64,000 bases of DNA, from assembly GCF_006715085.1 (NCBI RefSeq), contig NZ_VFMM01000002.1, positions 372,001-436,000 of the forward strand. The letters are read 5' to 3'. Both the position numbers and the translations under genes were made by a program. Each line of letters begins with the position of its first letter. The first letter of the stretch is position 1. Under the pieces are notes generated by a model. It worked only from the letters and a program-made list of their open reading frames with translations, did not search any database and had not been told where the DNA came from. The DNA comes from Kribbella jejuensis. GTDB taxonomy: Bacteria; Actinomycetota; Actinomycetes; Propionibacteriales; Kribbellaceae. Positions 50,799-58,950 of the stretch are shown here, piece after piece.

Positions 50799-50882
50799 AT
50801 GAACGAGCGAAGCGAGTTCATCATCAAACACAGCGTGTACCGTGCCTCATCGGCGCCCGGAGCGAAGCGAGGACGTCGATGA
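50799..50882 (+). other. 27-codon linking ORF with GAGCGAAGCGA repeats
   Basis: ATG 50799 to TGA 50880-50882, which overlaps the ATG (50879) of the first permease. The peptide begins MNERSEFIIKHSVYR. GAGCGAAGCGA occurs twice, at its start and end, and ATGAAC (50799-50804)/GTTCAT (50816-50821) form a small stem. Likely a coupling spacer between the binding protein and permease genes, not a functional protein. Confidence 0.4.
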
Positions 50883-51838
50883 GCACTGAAACCGAAGCCC
50901 GGCCGGGCCGCCGGCGGCATGCGACCGAGACCGCCGGATCTCAAGGCACAGTGATGCGCAAGGCCGGTGACTGGGCGCGGCGCGGACCGTTGCTGCCGGC
51001 CCTGATCTTCATGATCGTCGTGACCCAGTTGCCGTTCGTGGTGACGATCGTCGTGTCGTTCATGGACTGGAACGCGTACTACCCTGACGAACGCGGGTTC
51101 GCCGGGTTCGCGAACTTCCGCCGGGTGCTGACGGATGCGAACACCCGGCACGCGATCTGGGTGACGATCCTGCTGACCGCGGGCGTGGTGCTGCTCAGCC
51201 TGGTTCTCGGGCTGCTGATCGCGCTGCTGCTGGACCGGAAGTTCCGCGGCCGCGGCGCCGTCCGGACGATGATGATCACGCCGTTCCTGGTGGTACCGGT
51301 GGCCGCGGCGCTGCTGTGGAAGCACGCGCTCTACAACCCGACGTACGGCCTGTTCAACGGCGTGCTGAAGTGGATCTTCGGAGCGAACGCGCCGCAGCCG
51401 GACTGGATCAGCAACCAGCCGCTGTGGTCGATCATCTTCGCGCTGGTCTGGCAGTGGACGCCGTTCATGATGCTGATCCTGCTGGCCGGGCTGCAGAGCC
51501 GTCCGCTGGACGTGATCGAGGCGGCCGGGATCGACGGCGCGAACCAGTGGGAGATCTTCCGCTACATGACGCTGCCGCATCTGCGCCAGTACCTGGAGCT
51601 GTCCGCGCTGCTCGGGTCGATCTACGTCGTGCAGAACTTCGACGCGGTGTTCACGATCACGTCCGGCGGCCTCGGTACGGCGAACCTGCCGTACACGATC
51701 TACCAGACCTTCTACACCGCGCACGACTACGGACGGGCGTCGGCGGCCGGCGTGATCGTGGTGATCGGCACGATCCTGATCGCGACGTTCGCGCTGCGCT
51801 CGGTGTCCACACTGTTCCGAGAGGAGACTGGACGATGA
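50879..51838 (+). CDS. Polyol/sugar ABC permease 1
   Basis: 319 residues, MalF-type with about six membrane segments after a charged 35-residue N-terminus. PALIFMIVVTQLPFVVTIVV starts the first helix; the EAA loop is EAAGIDGANQWEIFRYMTLP. The start overlaps the linking ORF stop and its stop overlaps permease 2 by 4 bp. Confidence 0.94.
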   Translation: MSTETEARPGRRRHATETAGSQGTVMRKAGDWARRGPLLPALIFMIVVTQLPFVVTIVVSFMDWNAYYPDERGFAGFANFRRVLTDANTRHAIWVTILLTAGVVLLSLVLGLLIALLLDRKFRGRGAVRTMMITPFLVVPVAAALLWKHALYNPTYGLFNGVLKWIFGANAPQPDWISNQPLWSIIFALVWQWTPFMMLILLAGLQSRPLDVIEAAGIDGANQWEIFRYMTLPHLRQYLELSALLGSIYVVQNFDAVFTITSGGLGTANLPYTIYQTFYTAHDYGRASAAGVIVVIGTILIATFALRSVSTLFREETGR

Positions 51839-52680
51839 GTGGCCAGGTGACCATCGTGAAGGGTCATAACCGCCGGGGTGGCGGGTGGGCTCTGAGCGGG
51901 CTGGCGTGGATCGTCGGGATCCTGTTCGTGCTGCCGGTGTTGTGGATGCTGCTCACCTCGTTCCACTCCGAGGAGAACGCGGCGAAGAACCCGCCGGACC
52001 TGGCCGCACCGCTGACGCTCGACGGGTACCGGTCGTTCTTCAGTACCGGCCCGTGGCCGTCGATCGCGAACTCGCTGACCGCGAGCATCCTGTCCACCGC
52101 GCTGGTCATCCTGCTCGCGTTCCCGGCGGCGTACGCGCTGTCGATCCGGCCGGTTCGCAAGTGGACCGACGTGCTGTTCTTCTTCCTGTCGACGAAGATG
52201 CTGCCGGTGGTGGCCGGGCTGCTGCCGATCTACCTGTTCGCGCAGTCGGTCGGGTTCCTGGACAACATCTGGCTGCTGATCATCCTGTACACCTCGATGA
52301 ACCTGCCGATCGCGGTCTGGATGTTGCGCAGCTTCCTGTCCGAGGTCCCGGTGGAGATCCTCGAGGCGGCCTCCGTGGACGGCGCCTCGCTGACGCGGAC
52401 GTTGCGGTCCGTGGTCGCGCCGGTGGTCACGCCCGGGATCGCGTCGGCGGCGCTGATCTGCTTCATCTTCAGCTGGAACGAGCTGCTGTTCGCCCGGGTG
52501 CTGACCGGCACGGTGGCGCAGACGGCTCCGGTGTTCTTGACTGGGTTCGTGACCAGCCAAGGATTGTTCCTCGCCAAAGTCTGTGCCGCGTCGATCGTGG
52601 TGTCGCTGCCGGTGCTGATCGCCGGGTTCGCCGCACAGGACAAACTCGTCCAGGGTCTGTCGCTGGGGGCGGTCAAGTGA
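51835..52680 (+). CDS. Polyol/sugar ABC permease 2
   Basis: 281 residues, MalG-type. The EAA loop is EAASVDGASLTRTLRSVVAP and the C-terminal LVQGLSLGAVK is the family ending. ATG 51835 (ATGA overlap). No ATPase gene accompanies the operon; actinobacterial systems of this kind usually share the MsiK ATPase encoded elsewhere (established for Streptomyces sugar importers). Confidence 0.94.
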   Translation: MSGQVTIVKGHNRRGGGWALSGLAWIVGILFVLPVLWMLLTSFHSEENAAKNPPDLAAPLTLDGYRSFFSTGPWPSIANSLTASILSTALVILLAFPAAYALSIRPVRKWTDVLFFFLSTKMLPVVAGLLPIYLFAQSVGFLDNIWLLIILYTSMNLPIAVWMLRSFLSEVPVEILEAASVDGASLTRTLRSVVAPVVTPGIASAALICFIFSWNELLFARVLTGTVAQTAPVFLTGFVTSQGLFLAKVCAASIVVSLPVLIAGFAAQDKLVQGLSLGAVK

Positions 52681-54137
52681 AGCTGTCCGCGACCAATCTC
52701 CATGCCCTCGGCAACGTTGGCGTCCCTGACTACGACCGTACGGCGGTGACGCCGGGGATCGTGCACTTCGGGGTGGGCGGGTTCCACCGGGCGCATCAGG
52801 CGATGTACCTGGATCGGCTGATGTCCGAGGGCAAGGCGCTCGACTGGGGCATCGTCGGCGTCGGGGTGTTGCCGAACGACCAACGGATGGCCGAGGTGAT
52901 GGCGGCCCAGGACTGTCTTTACACGTTGGTCGTCAAACATCCGGACGGGACGCTCGAGCCGCGGGTCGTCGGGTCGATCGTGGACTACCTGTTCGCGCCG
53001 GATGACCCGTCGGCCGTACTCGACCGCCTTGCCGATCCGGCGACCCGGATCGTGTCGCTGACGATCACCGAGGGTGGGTATCACGTCAACCAGGTGACGG
53101 GCGAGCTGGATGCCTCGGATCCGGCGCTGGCGGCCGACCTCGAGCCGGGAGCTACACCCGGGAGTGTGTTCGGGTTCATCGTCGAGGCGCTGCGCCGGCG
53201 GCGTGAGGCCGGCGTACCGCCGTTCACCGTGATGTCGTGTGACAACATCCCGGGCAACGGGCACGTCGCGCGCAAGATGATCGCCGGGTTCGCGCGGTTG
53301 AAGGACCCGGAGATCGCGGAGTTCCTCGAGAACGACGTACGGTTCCCGAACTGCATGGTGGACCGGATCACGCCGGTCACCACCGACGCCGACCGGGCCG
53401 CGCTGGCCGAGCGGTTCGGGGTCGAGGACGGCTGGCCGGTGGTGTGCGAGCCGTTCACGCAGTGGGTCCTCGAGGACGACTTCGGCGGGATGCGGCCGCC
53501 GTACGAGGATGTCGGCGTCCAGATCGTCGAGGACGTCGAGCCGTACGAGCTGATGAAGCTGCGGCTGCTGAACGCCTCGCATCAGGCGCTCGCGTACCTC
53601 GGGTTCCTCGCTGGTTACCGCTACGCGCACGAGGTGTGCCAGGACAAGCTGTTCGTCGACTTCCTGCTCGGCTACATGGACAACGAAGGGACGCCGACGC
53701 TGCCGCCGGTGCCCGGGGTCGACCTGGACCGGTACAAGCACCAGCTGATCGAACGGTTCGCGAACCCCGAGGTCCGGGACACGCTGGCGCGGTTGTGTGC
53801 GGAGAGCTCGGACCGGATCCCGAAGTGGTTGCTGCCGGTGGTCCGCGAGCAGCTCGCCGCCGGGCGGGAGATCGCGCGGTCGGTGCTCGTGGTCGCGTCC
53901 TGGGCCCGGTACGCCGAGGGCGTCGACGAGCAGGGCCGGCCGATCGAGGTCGTGGACCGACTGCGCGACAAGCTGGTCGAGCGCGCGCAGCACAACCGGG
54001 AGGATCCGCTGGTGTTCATCTCGGACCCGGATCTGTTCGGCGATCTCGGGTCGGACGAGCGGTTCGTGGCGCCGTACAAGGCGGCGTTGCGGTCGCTGCA
54101 CGAGATCGGCGCCCGCGCAACGCTCGAAGCCCTCTAG
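52677..54137 (+). CDS. Mannitol dehydrogenase-family polyol dehydrogenase
   Basis: 486 residues, long-chain NAD-dependent polyol dehydrogenase. VHFGVGGFHRAHQAMYLD is the N-terminal nucleotide-binding signature, and KLRLLNASHQALAYLGFLAG holds the catalytic Lys and active-site Asn/His. It oxidises mannitol to fructose, D-arabitol to xylulose or similar. With xylulokinase next, arabitol or xylitol-type flux to D-xylulose is most consistent (inference). GTG 52677 overlaps the permease stop by 4 bp. Confidence 0.94.
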   Translation: MKLSATNLHALGNVGVPDYDRTAVTPGIVHFGVGGFHRAHQAMYLDRLMSEGKALDWGIVGVGVLPNDQRMAEVMAAQDCLYTLVVKHPDGTLEPRVVGSIVDYLFAPDDPSAVLDRLADPATRIVSLTITEGGYHVNQVTGELDASDPALAADLEPGATPGSVFGFIVEALRRRREAGVPPFTVMSCDNIPGNGHVARKMIAGFARLKDPEIAEFLENDVRFPNCMVDRITPVTTDADRAALAERFGVEDGWPVVCEPFTQWVLEDDFGGMRPPYEDVGVQIVEDVEPYELMKLRLLNASHQALAYLGFLAGYRYAHEVCQDKLFVDFLLGYMDNEGTPTLPPVPGVDLDRYKHQLIERFANPEVRDTLARLCAESSDRIPKWLLPVVREQLAAGREIARSVLVVASWARYAEGVDEQGRPIEVVDRLRDKLVERAQHNREDPLVFISDPDLFGDLGSDERFVAPYKAALRSLHEIGARATLEAL

Positions 54138-54140
54138 TCT
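54135..54140 (+). promoter_or_regulatory. -10-like box overlapping the dehydrogenase stop
   Basis: TAGTCT, whose TAG is the stop of the dehydrogenase gene, 7 nt before ATG 54148 of xylulokinase. GGGAG between them could equally be a ribosome site. Confidence 0.3.
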
Positions 54141-54147
54141 GGGAGCC

Positions 54148-55596
54148 ATGACTGAGCTGAGGCTGGTCGCCGGGGTGGACTGCTCCACCCAGGCGACCAA
54201 AGTTCTGGTGTGTGACGCTGCGACCGGAGAGGTTGTCCGGGAAGGGCGTGCCCCGCACCCCGACGCCACCCAGGTCGACCCGGCCGAGTGGTGGAAGGCG
54301 TGGGAGACCGCGTCCGACGGCCTGCTGGACGGCGTCCAGGCGATCGCGGTCGGGGGCCAGCAACACGGCATGGTCCTCCTCGACGAGTCCGGCGAGGTGG
54401 TCCATCCCGCAGTCCTGTGGAACGACACCAGCTCGGCCGACGCGACCACCGAACTCATCGCGGAACTCGGCGGCCCCGAAGCCTGGGCCGAGGCCATCGG
54501 TTCCGTCCCCGTCCCGTCCTTCACCGTCACCAAACTCCGCTGGATTCGCGACGAAGCCGCCCGCGCTGCGCACGGCGCTGCAGGTGAGGCGGCGCGGCGG
54601 GCTGCTGCTGTGGTGCTGCCGCATGACTGGATGACGCATCGGCTCGCTGCGGACCGGTCCGGGATCGAGGGGATCACCACCGACCGCGGGGATGCGTCTG
54701 GGACCGGCTGGTGGGATCCGACGACGAACAGCTACCGGACCGAGTTGGTCGAGCTTGCCTTCGGGCGGCAATTGCAGCTGCCTCGGGTGGCGGGCCCGGC
54801 TGAGGTTGTTGGTGAGACCTCCTTCGGGGCGGTGATTGCGGCCGGGACCGGGGACAACGCGGCCGCAGCGCTCGGGCTCGACCTGCAGCCTGGGGATGTG
54901 GCCGTCTCGCTCGGCACCAGTGGTACGGCGTTCGCGCGGTCCGCGCACCCGACCAAGGACGCCACCGGCCTGGTCGCCGCCTTCGCCGACGCCACCGGGG
55001 AGTACCTCCCGCTCGTCTGCACGCTGAACGCGGCCCGCGTCATGTCCGCGACCGCGCAGATGCTCGGCCTGGAACTCTCCGCCTTCGACGAGGCCGCGCT
55101 CACCTCGCCCGGCAGCGAAGGTCTCGTACTGCTCCCGTTCCTGGACGGCGAACGTACGCCGGACCTCCCGCATTCGACCGGCCTGATCTACGGCCTGACC
55201 CGCGCCACCATGCAGCCGGCGACGATGGCCCGCGCCGCCGTGGAAGGCCTGCTCTGCGGCCTGGCCGACGCCGTGGACGCCCTGCGCAATCAGAATGTCC
55301 CCGTCCAACGAGTCCTGCTCCTGGGCGGCGGCGCCCGCTCCCGGTCCGTCCAAGCTCTGGCCCCCGCACTCCTGGGAGCCGAGGTGGTCCTCCCGGAGCC
55401 GGCCGAATACGTGGCCCTCGGCGCTGCCCGTCAGGCAGCCTGGGCCCTGTCCGGCGCAGCCACCCCACCCACCTGGCAGATCCCCCTCGGCAAGCCCGAA
55501 CCAGCCATCACCGTCGACGCAGCCACCATCCGCGCCAACTACGAACAGGTCCTCACCAACACCCGTCCGCTGCTGTCCCAGCCGTACAACCGCTAA
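54148..55596 (+). CDS. xylB: Xylulokinase
   Basis: 482 residues, FGGY kinase. It phosphorylates D-xylulose to xylulose 5-phosphate for the pentose phosphate pathway. N-terminal AGVDCSTQATKVLVCD (ATP phosphate loop), GGQQHGMVLLDESG, VLWNDTSS, GTGDNAAAALG and the second FGGY signature in VLLLGGGARSRSVQALAP are all there. Last gene of the polyol operon; its 3' end overlaps the MarR gene by 4 bp. Confidence 0.95.
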   Translation: MTELRLVAGVDCSTQATKVLVCDAATGEVVREGRAPHPDATQVDPAEWWKAWETASDGLLDGVQAIAVGGQQHGMVLLDESGEVVHPAVLWNDTSSADATTELIAELGGPEAWAEAIGSVPVPSFTVTKLRWIRDEAARAAHGAAGEAARRAAAVVLPHDWMTHRLAADRSGIEGITTDRGDASGTGWWDPTTNSYRTELVELAFGRQLQLPRVAGPAEVVGETSFGAVIAAGTGDNAAAALGLDLQPGDVAVSLGTSGTAFARSAHPTKDATGLVAAFADATGEYLPLVCTLNAARVMSATAQMLGLELSAFDEAALTSPGSEGLVLLPFLDGERTPDLPHSTGLIYGLTRATMQPATMARAAVEGLLCGLADAVDALRNQNVPVQRVLLLGGGARSRSVQALAPALLGAEVVLPEPAEYVALGAARQAAWALSGAATPPTWQIPLGKPEPAITVDAATIRANYEQVLTNTRPLLSQPYNR

Positions 55597-56012
55597 CCTT
55601 CCGCGATCGCCTGCAGCATGTCTCGCAGCGAAGCAGGGTTGTCGCCGAAGAGTTCCTTGTCCAGCTCGGCGGCGATGGCGATGGCTTTGCGGGCGGTACG
55701 TCGGCCCGCCGGGGTGAGCTGTAGGCGGTAGGCGCGGGCGTCCGACGGATCCGGCGTGCGGCGGAGCAGGCCCGCGTCCTCCAGGTTCTTGACGACCTTC
55801 GACGTCATCATCCGGTCGGCGCCGGCGGTCTGGGCGACCTGCTGCTGGGTCGGTGCACCCTGGGTGTGCTCGACCCAGCCGGTCGAGGCCAGCAGGAGGA
55901 ACTGGGTGGGGGTGAGGCCGACCTCGCGGAGCCGGCGGTCCAGCTCGGCCCGCCACCTCAGCGCGGCGTGGTGCAGCCAGAAGCCGGGCGACGCCAGCGG
56001 GCCCTCGGTCAT
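55593..56012 (-). CDS. MarR-family transcriptional regulator
   Basis: 139 residues. Winged helix with LTPTQFLLLASTGWVEH, PTQQQVAQTAGADRMMTSKVVKNLEDAGLLRR and the wing DPSDARAYRLQLTPAGR. ATG 56012 overlaps the stop of the SRPBCC gene (ATGA), which indicates cotranscription. Two TTG/CAA palindromes upstream of the pair are likely its own operators. Confidence 0.92.
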   Translation of the reverse strand: MTEGPLASPGFWLHHAALRWRAELDRRLREVGLTPTQFLLLASTGWVEHTQGAPTQQQVAQTAGADRMMTSKVVKNLEDAGLLRRTPDPSDARAYRLQLTPAGRRTARKAIAIAAELDKELFGDNPASLRDMLQAIAEG

Positions 56013-56431
56013 CGGACCGCCGCGGCGCGGGCTTCGAGCGCCGTCCAGGTACGGAAGAAGTCCCGCCGCATCCGGCGCCCGAAGTGGAAGCGGAACAGCG
56101 GTACGAGCGGACCGGTGACGCGGACCGTCCGCGTGCAGCGGAGCTTCCCGCCCGGCAGTTGCTCGTAGTCGTTCGAGCCCCAGAGCCTGCCTCCCGGCAG
56201 CGAGCACTCGCTCGCCCACCGGCGCTCCGGCACCACCTCGGTCAGCGTGAACGCCGCACCCGGGTTGCCCTTCTGCTTCACCCATCCGGCGGTCCCGACC
56301 GCGAACTCACCGTCCAGCCGCGCGAGGTCCTCGTGCGGATCCCACTCCGGCCAGCGCGCCACGTCCGTCACCACCCGCCACACCGCCGCGGCCTCCGCGC
56401 TGATCACGGTCTCTTCCTTGATCTCGTACAT
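56009..56431 (-). CDS. SRPBCC-family (START-like) protein
   Basis: 140 residues. Helix-grip ligand-binding fold: EETVISAEAAAVWRVVTDVARWPEWD is the standard beginning, with GSNDYEQLPGGKLRCTRTVRV later. Members bind lipids or polyketides or act as co-chaperones; the role here is unknown. ATG 56431 has GGAGG 6 nt upstream. Coupled to the MarR gene. Confidence 0.88.
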   Translation of the reverse strand: MYEIKEETVISAEAAAVWRVVTDVARWPEWDPHEDLARLDGEFAVGTAGWVKQKGNPGAAFTLTEVVPERRWASECSLPGGRLWGSNDYEQLPGGKLRCTRTVRVTGPLVPLFRFHFGRRMRRDFFRTWTALEARAAAVR

Positions 56432-56442
56432 CGCCACCTCCT

Positions 56443-56476
56443 GTTGCCGTGACAACAGTAATTGTCGTCACGACAA
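56443..56476. promoter_or_regulatory. Palindromic operator candidates of the MarR regulator
   Basis: GTTGCCGTGACAAC (56443-56456) and the perfect 15-bp palindrome TTGTCGTCACGACAA (56462-56476), both upstream of the SRPBCC-MarR pair and on the other side of the YkvA-like gene. Confidence 0.6.
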
Positions 56477-56516
56477 CAGTCAATCCCGGGAACCGGGCAG
56501 GCTCTACAGTGGAGAA

Positions 56517-57005
56517 ATGGTGTACATCGGTGGGGTGCTCGGCCTGATCGGGCTGCTGACGTTGCTGTTCCGCGACGGCGACGTCGCCGGGCTGCCCGCC
56601 GTCGGTGCCGGTATCGGGCTGCTGGTGGTCGGCGTCGGCCTCGGCGCGCTCGGCGTCCTCCGGCGGCGCGCGATCCGGCGACGCAAGATCGCCCGCGGCG
56701 AGCCGGTGCCGGTCGGGAACGTGTTCGAGCGGGCGCGGGCACTGCCCCGGCTGCTCCGCGACGTCCGCCGCGGCGCGTACACCGACCTGCCGCGGAACCG
56801 GACGTTCCTCTGGCTGCTCGCGCTGGTCTACCTGATCTCGCCGATCGACATCCTGCCCGACCTGCTCCCGATCATTGGCGTCACCGACGACGCGGGCGTG
56901 TTCATGTGGCTGCTCACCAGCGTCTCCACTGCCACCGGGCTGTATCTGCGCAAGGAACGCGAGCAACTCCCGCCGACCGGCCGCCGCTTTACCGACGGCG
57001 GCTGA
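56517..57005 (+). CDS. YkvA-like DUF1232 membrane protein
   Basis: 162 residues. Two N-terminal membrane segments (YIGGVLGLIGLLTLLF and GAGIGLLVVGVGLGALGVL), a basic stretch, then the DUF1232 domain, recognised by YLISPIDILPDLLPIIGVTDDAGVF. Function unknown. ATG 56517 with GGAGAA, and TACAGT (56505-56510) 6 nt upstream as a possible leaderless -10. Ends 17 bp inside the convergent small gene. Confidence 0.85.
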   Translation: MVYIGGVLGLIGLLTLLFRDGDVAGLPAVGAGIGLLVVGVGLGALGVLRRRAIRRRKIARGEPVPVGNVFERARALPRLLRDVRRGAYTDLPRNRTFLWLLALVYLISPIDILPDLLPIIGVTDDAGVFMWLLTSVSTATGLYLRKEREQLPPTGRRFTDGG

Positions 57006-57252
57006 CCCACTCGGCGACGTCCTCGGCCGCCTCTTCCGGATGCTCGTAGGCGAACCGCTGCAACGGATCGCCGGGCGGGTCGTCCGACTCAAGGCCGTTG
57101 GCCGCGGCAACCAACTGCTGTGCTGCCGCCAGTACGCGCGCCGCCTGCTGCTTAATCTCCGTTGGGTCCTCCAACGAAACCGCGACCGTCGCCAGGTCCG
57201 CGACCTCGCACGCCTGGTACGCCATCGCCAGCCGCCGCGCCGCCGGGTTCAT
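56989..57252 (-). CDS. Small hypothetical protein
   Basis: 87 residues, acidic and helical, starting MNPAARRLAMAYQACEVAD. No known domain. ATG 57252 overlaps the stop of the TSUP gene by 4 bp, so it is the second gene of that operon. The long frame above this start is antisense artefact. Confidence 0.65.
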   Translation of the reverse strand: MNPAARRLAMAYQACEVADLATVAVSLEDPTEIKQQAARVLAAAQQLVAAANGLESDDPPGDPLQRFAYEHPEEAAEDVAEWVSRRR

Positions 57253-58025
57253 CCGAACGCCCGCACGAAGAACAACCCGGTCATCACGACCGCAGTACCC
57301 AACACGAGCCCGCGCAGTACGCCGGCAGGCATCCGCTGCACACCATGCGCACCGACGTACCCACCGATGATCGCGCCGGCCAGCATCGCGACCAGTTGCA
57401 CCGGCTGCGCGAGTACGTCGGCCGCGAACACGAAGACCACCGCCGCCGTCAGGTAGACCGCACCCACCTGGATCACCCGCAACGGGTTGCCGCGTGCCGG
57501 GTCGAGCGTGGTCGTCGCGGTCCAGAACGCGAGCATCATCAGTCCGACCGCACCGCCGAAGTACCCGCCGTAGATCGCCAGCAGGAACTGCCCCGCCAGG
57601 ATCGCGGCGGGTCCGGGCCGCCCGAGCCGCAATGCCGCGGTCAGACGTTTTCCGAACGCCAGGACAACGGTTGCGAACGCCAGCAGCCATGGCACGGCCG
57701 CGTCGAACGACGTCGACGGCAGCCACAGCAACAACCCCGCTCCGATGGCGCCGCCACACACGCTCGCCAGCGTCAGGCGGAGCGGCGACGGCTGGTGGAA
57801 GCCTTCGATCTCCCGCCGGTACACCCATGCGCTGGTCGCATTTCCCGGCAGCAGCGCGACCGTCGTGGTCGCGTTCGCCGTCACCGGCGGCACGCCGGCG
57901 CCGACGAGGGCGGCGAGGGCCACGAAGCTGCCACCACCGCCGACGGCGTTCAGGGCGCCGGCTGCGACGCCGGCCAGGAGGATCAGCAGCACGCTTCGAG
58001 GATCCGGGTTCCACGGACACTCCAC
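57249..58025 (-). CDS. TSUP-family (TauE/SafE) membrane exporter
   Basis: 258 residues with about eight membrane segments. LLAGVAAGALNAVGGGGSFVAL at the N-terminus and GGYFGGAVGLMMLAFW in the middle are the two TauE/SafE repeats. Family members export sulfite, sulfoacetate and related anions. GTG 58025; the divergent LysR gene starts 49 bp away. Confidence 0.9.
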   Translation of the reverse strand: MECPWNPDPRSVLLILLAGVAAGALNAVGGGGSFVALAALVGAGVPPVTANATTTVALLPGNATSAWVYRREIEGFHQPSPLRLTLASVCGGAIGAGLLLWLPSTSFDAAVPWLLAFATVVLAFGKRLTAALRLGRPGPAAILAGQFLLAIYGGYFGGAVGLMMLAFWTATTTLDPARGNPLRVIQVGAVYLTAAVVFVFAADVLAQPVQLVAMLAGAIIGGYVGAHGVQRMPAGVLRGLVLGTAVVMTGLFFVRAFG

Positions 58026-58044
58026 AATGCGCGATCCCCGTAGC

Positions 58045-58072
58045 CAGCCTCAGTCTGAGACGTAGGCTGAGG
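58045..58072. promoter_or_regulatory. Nested palindromes in the LysR/TSUP divergent promoter
   Basis: CAGCCT (58045-58050) with AGGCTG (58064-58069), CCTCAG (58048-58053) with CTGAGG (58067-58072), and a central CTCAGTCTGAG (58049-58059). TAGGCT (58063-58068) is also a -10-like box 6 nt before the LysR ATG. Suits a LysR-type autoregulatory site. Confidence 0.5.
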
Positions 58073-58074
58073 AG

Positions 58075-58950
58075 ATGCGGTACGACCTGGACGATCTCCG
58101 GCTCTTCACCCATGTCGCGGCGGAGGGCTCTATCACCGCGGGCGCGCGGGTGATGCACCTCAGTCTGCCTTCGGCCAGCGCGCGGGTCAGAGCGCTGGAG
58201 GCCCAGGCCGGCGTACCGCTCCTGGTCCGCGAGCGCCGCGGCGTCCGGCTCACCCCGGCCGGCGCGACCCTGGCCCGGCACGCCCGCGAGGTGCTGGCCG
58301 AGACGACCCGCCTGGACAGCGCGGTCGCGTCGTACGCCGTCCCGAGTTCGGCGCCGATCCGCCTGGTCGCGGGCGGCGCCGCGATGCACCAGCTCGTCCC
58401 GCAGGCGCTGGCCACGTTCCTCCGCGACCACCCGGAGTACGACGTGAACGTGAGCGAACGCCGTACTGTCCGGATGGTCCGGCTGCTTGCCGCCGGCGAG
58501 GCGGACCTCGGCGTGATCCTCGACGACGAGCCGACCCAGCTCCGGACCGAACCGCTGGCCGACGACTCGCTCGTGGTGATCGGCCAGGCCGGGGGCACGC
58601 TGTCCGGCCGGGAGTCGATCGCGTACGCCGAGGTGGCCGAGCATCCGCTGGTGGGCCTCGACCGGAACTCCCCGCTCAGCCAGTGGATGGACGACCGCCT
58701 CGGCCCGCACGCCCCGGCCCCGCGGTACCGCACGCTCGTACCGACCCTGCACGCGCTGATCACGCTCGCCATCGCGGGCGCCGGGCTGGCCGTCGTACCG
58801 CGGCGCGCCGTCGACTCGAACACAGACGTCGACATCTGCCCGCTCCAGGACGCGTGGTCGTCCCGACGGCACGTCCTGTGTTACGCCGCGGACGCGCCCG
58901 AAAGCGCTCACCTGCTTGCGGCCCACCTGCACGCGGCGGCCGGTCGCTAG
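58075..58950 (+). CDS. LysR-family transcriptional regulator
   Basis: 291 residues. N-terminal helix-turn-helix (DLRLFTHVAAEGSITAGARV, LSLPSASARVRALEAQAGVPLL) and a LysR substrate domain (RLVAGGAAMHQLVPQAL onward). Divergent from the TSUP exporter and likely its regulator. Its 3' end overlaps the convergent TetR gene by 4 bp. Confidence 0.93.
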   Translation: MRYDLDDLRLFTHVAAEGSITAGARVMHLSLPSASARVRALEAQAGVPLLVRERRGVRLTPAGATLARHAREVLAETTRLDSAVASYAVPSSAPIRLVAGGAAMHQLVPQALATFLRDHPEYDVNVSERRTVRMVRLLAAGEADLGVILDDEPTQLRTEPLADDSLVVIGQAGGTLSGRESIAYAEVAEHPLVGLDRNSPLSQWMDDRLGPHAPAPRYRTLVPTLHALITLAIAGAGLAVVPRRAVDSNTDVDICPLQDAWSSRRHVLCYAADAPESAHLLAAHLHAAAGR

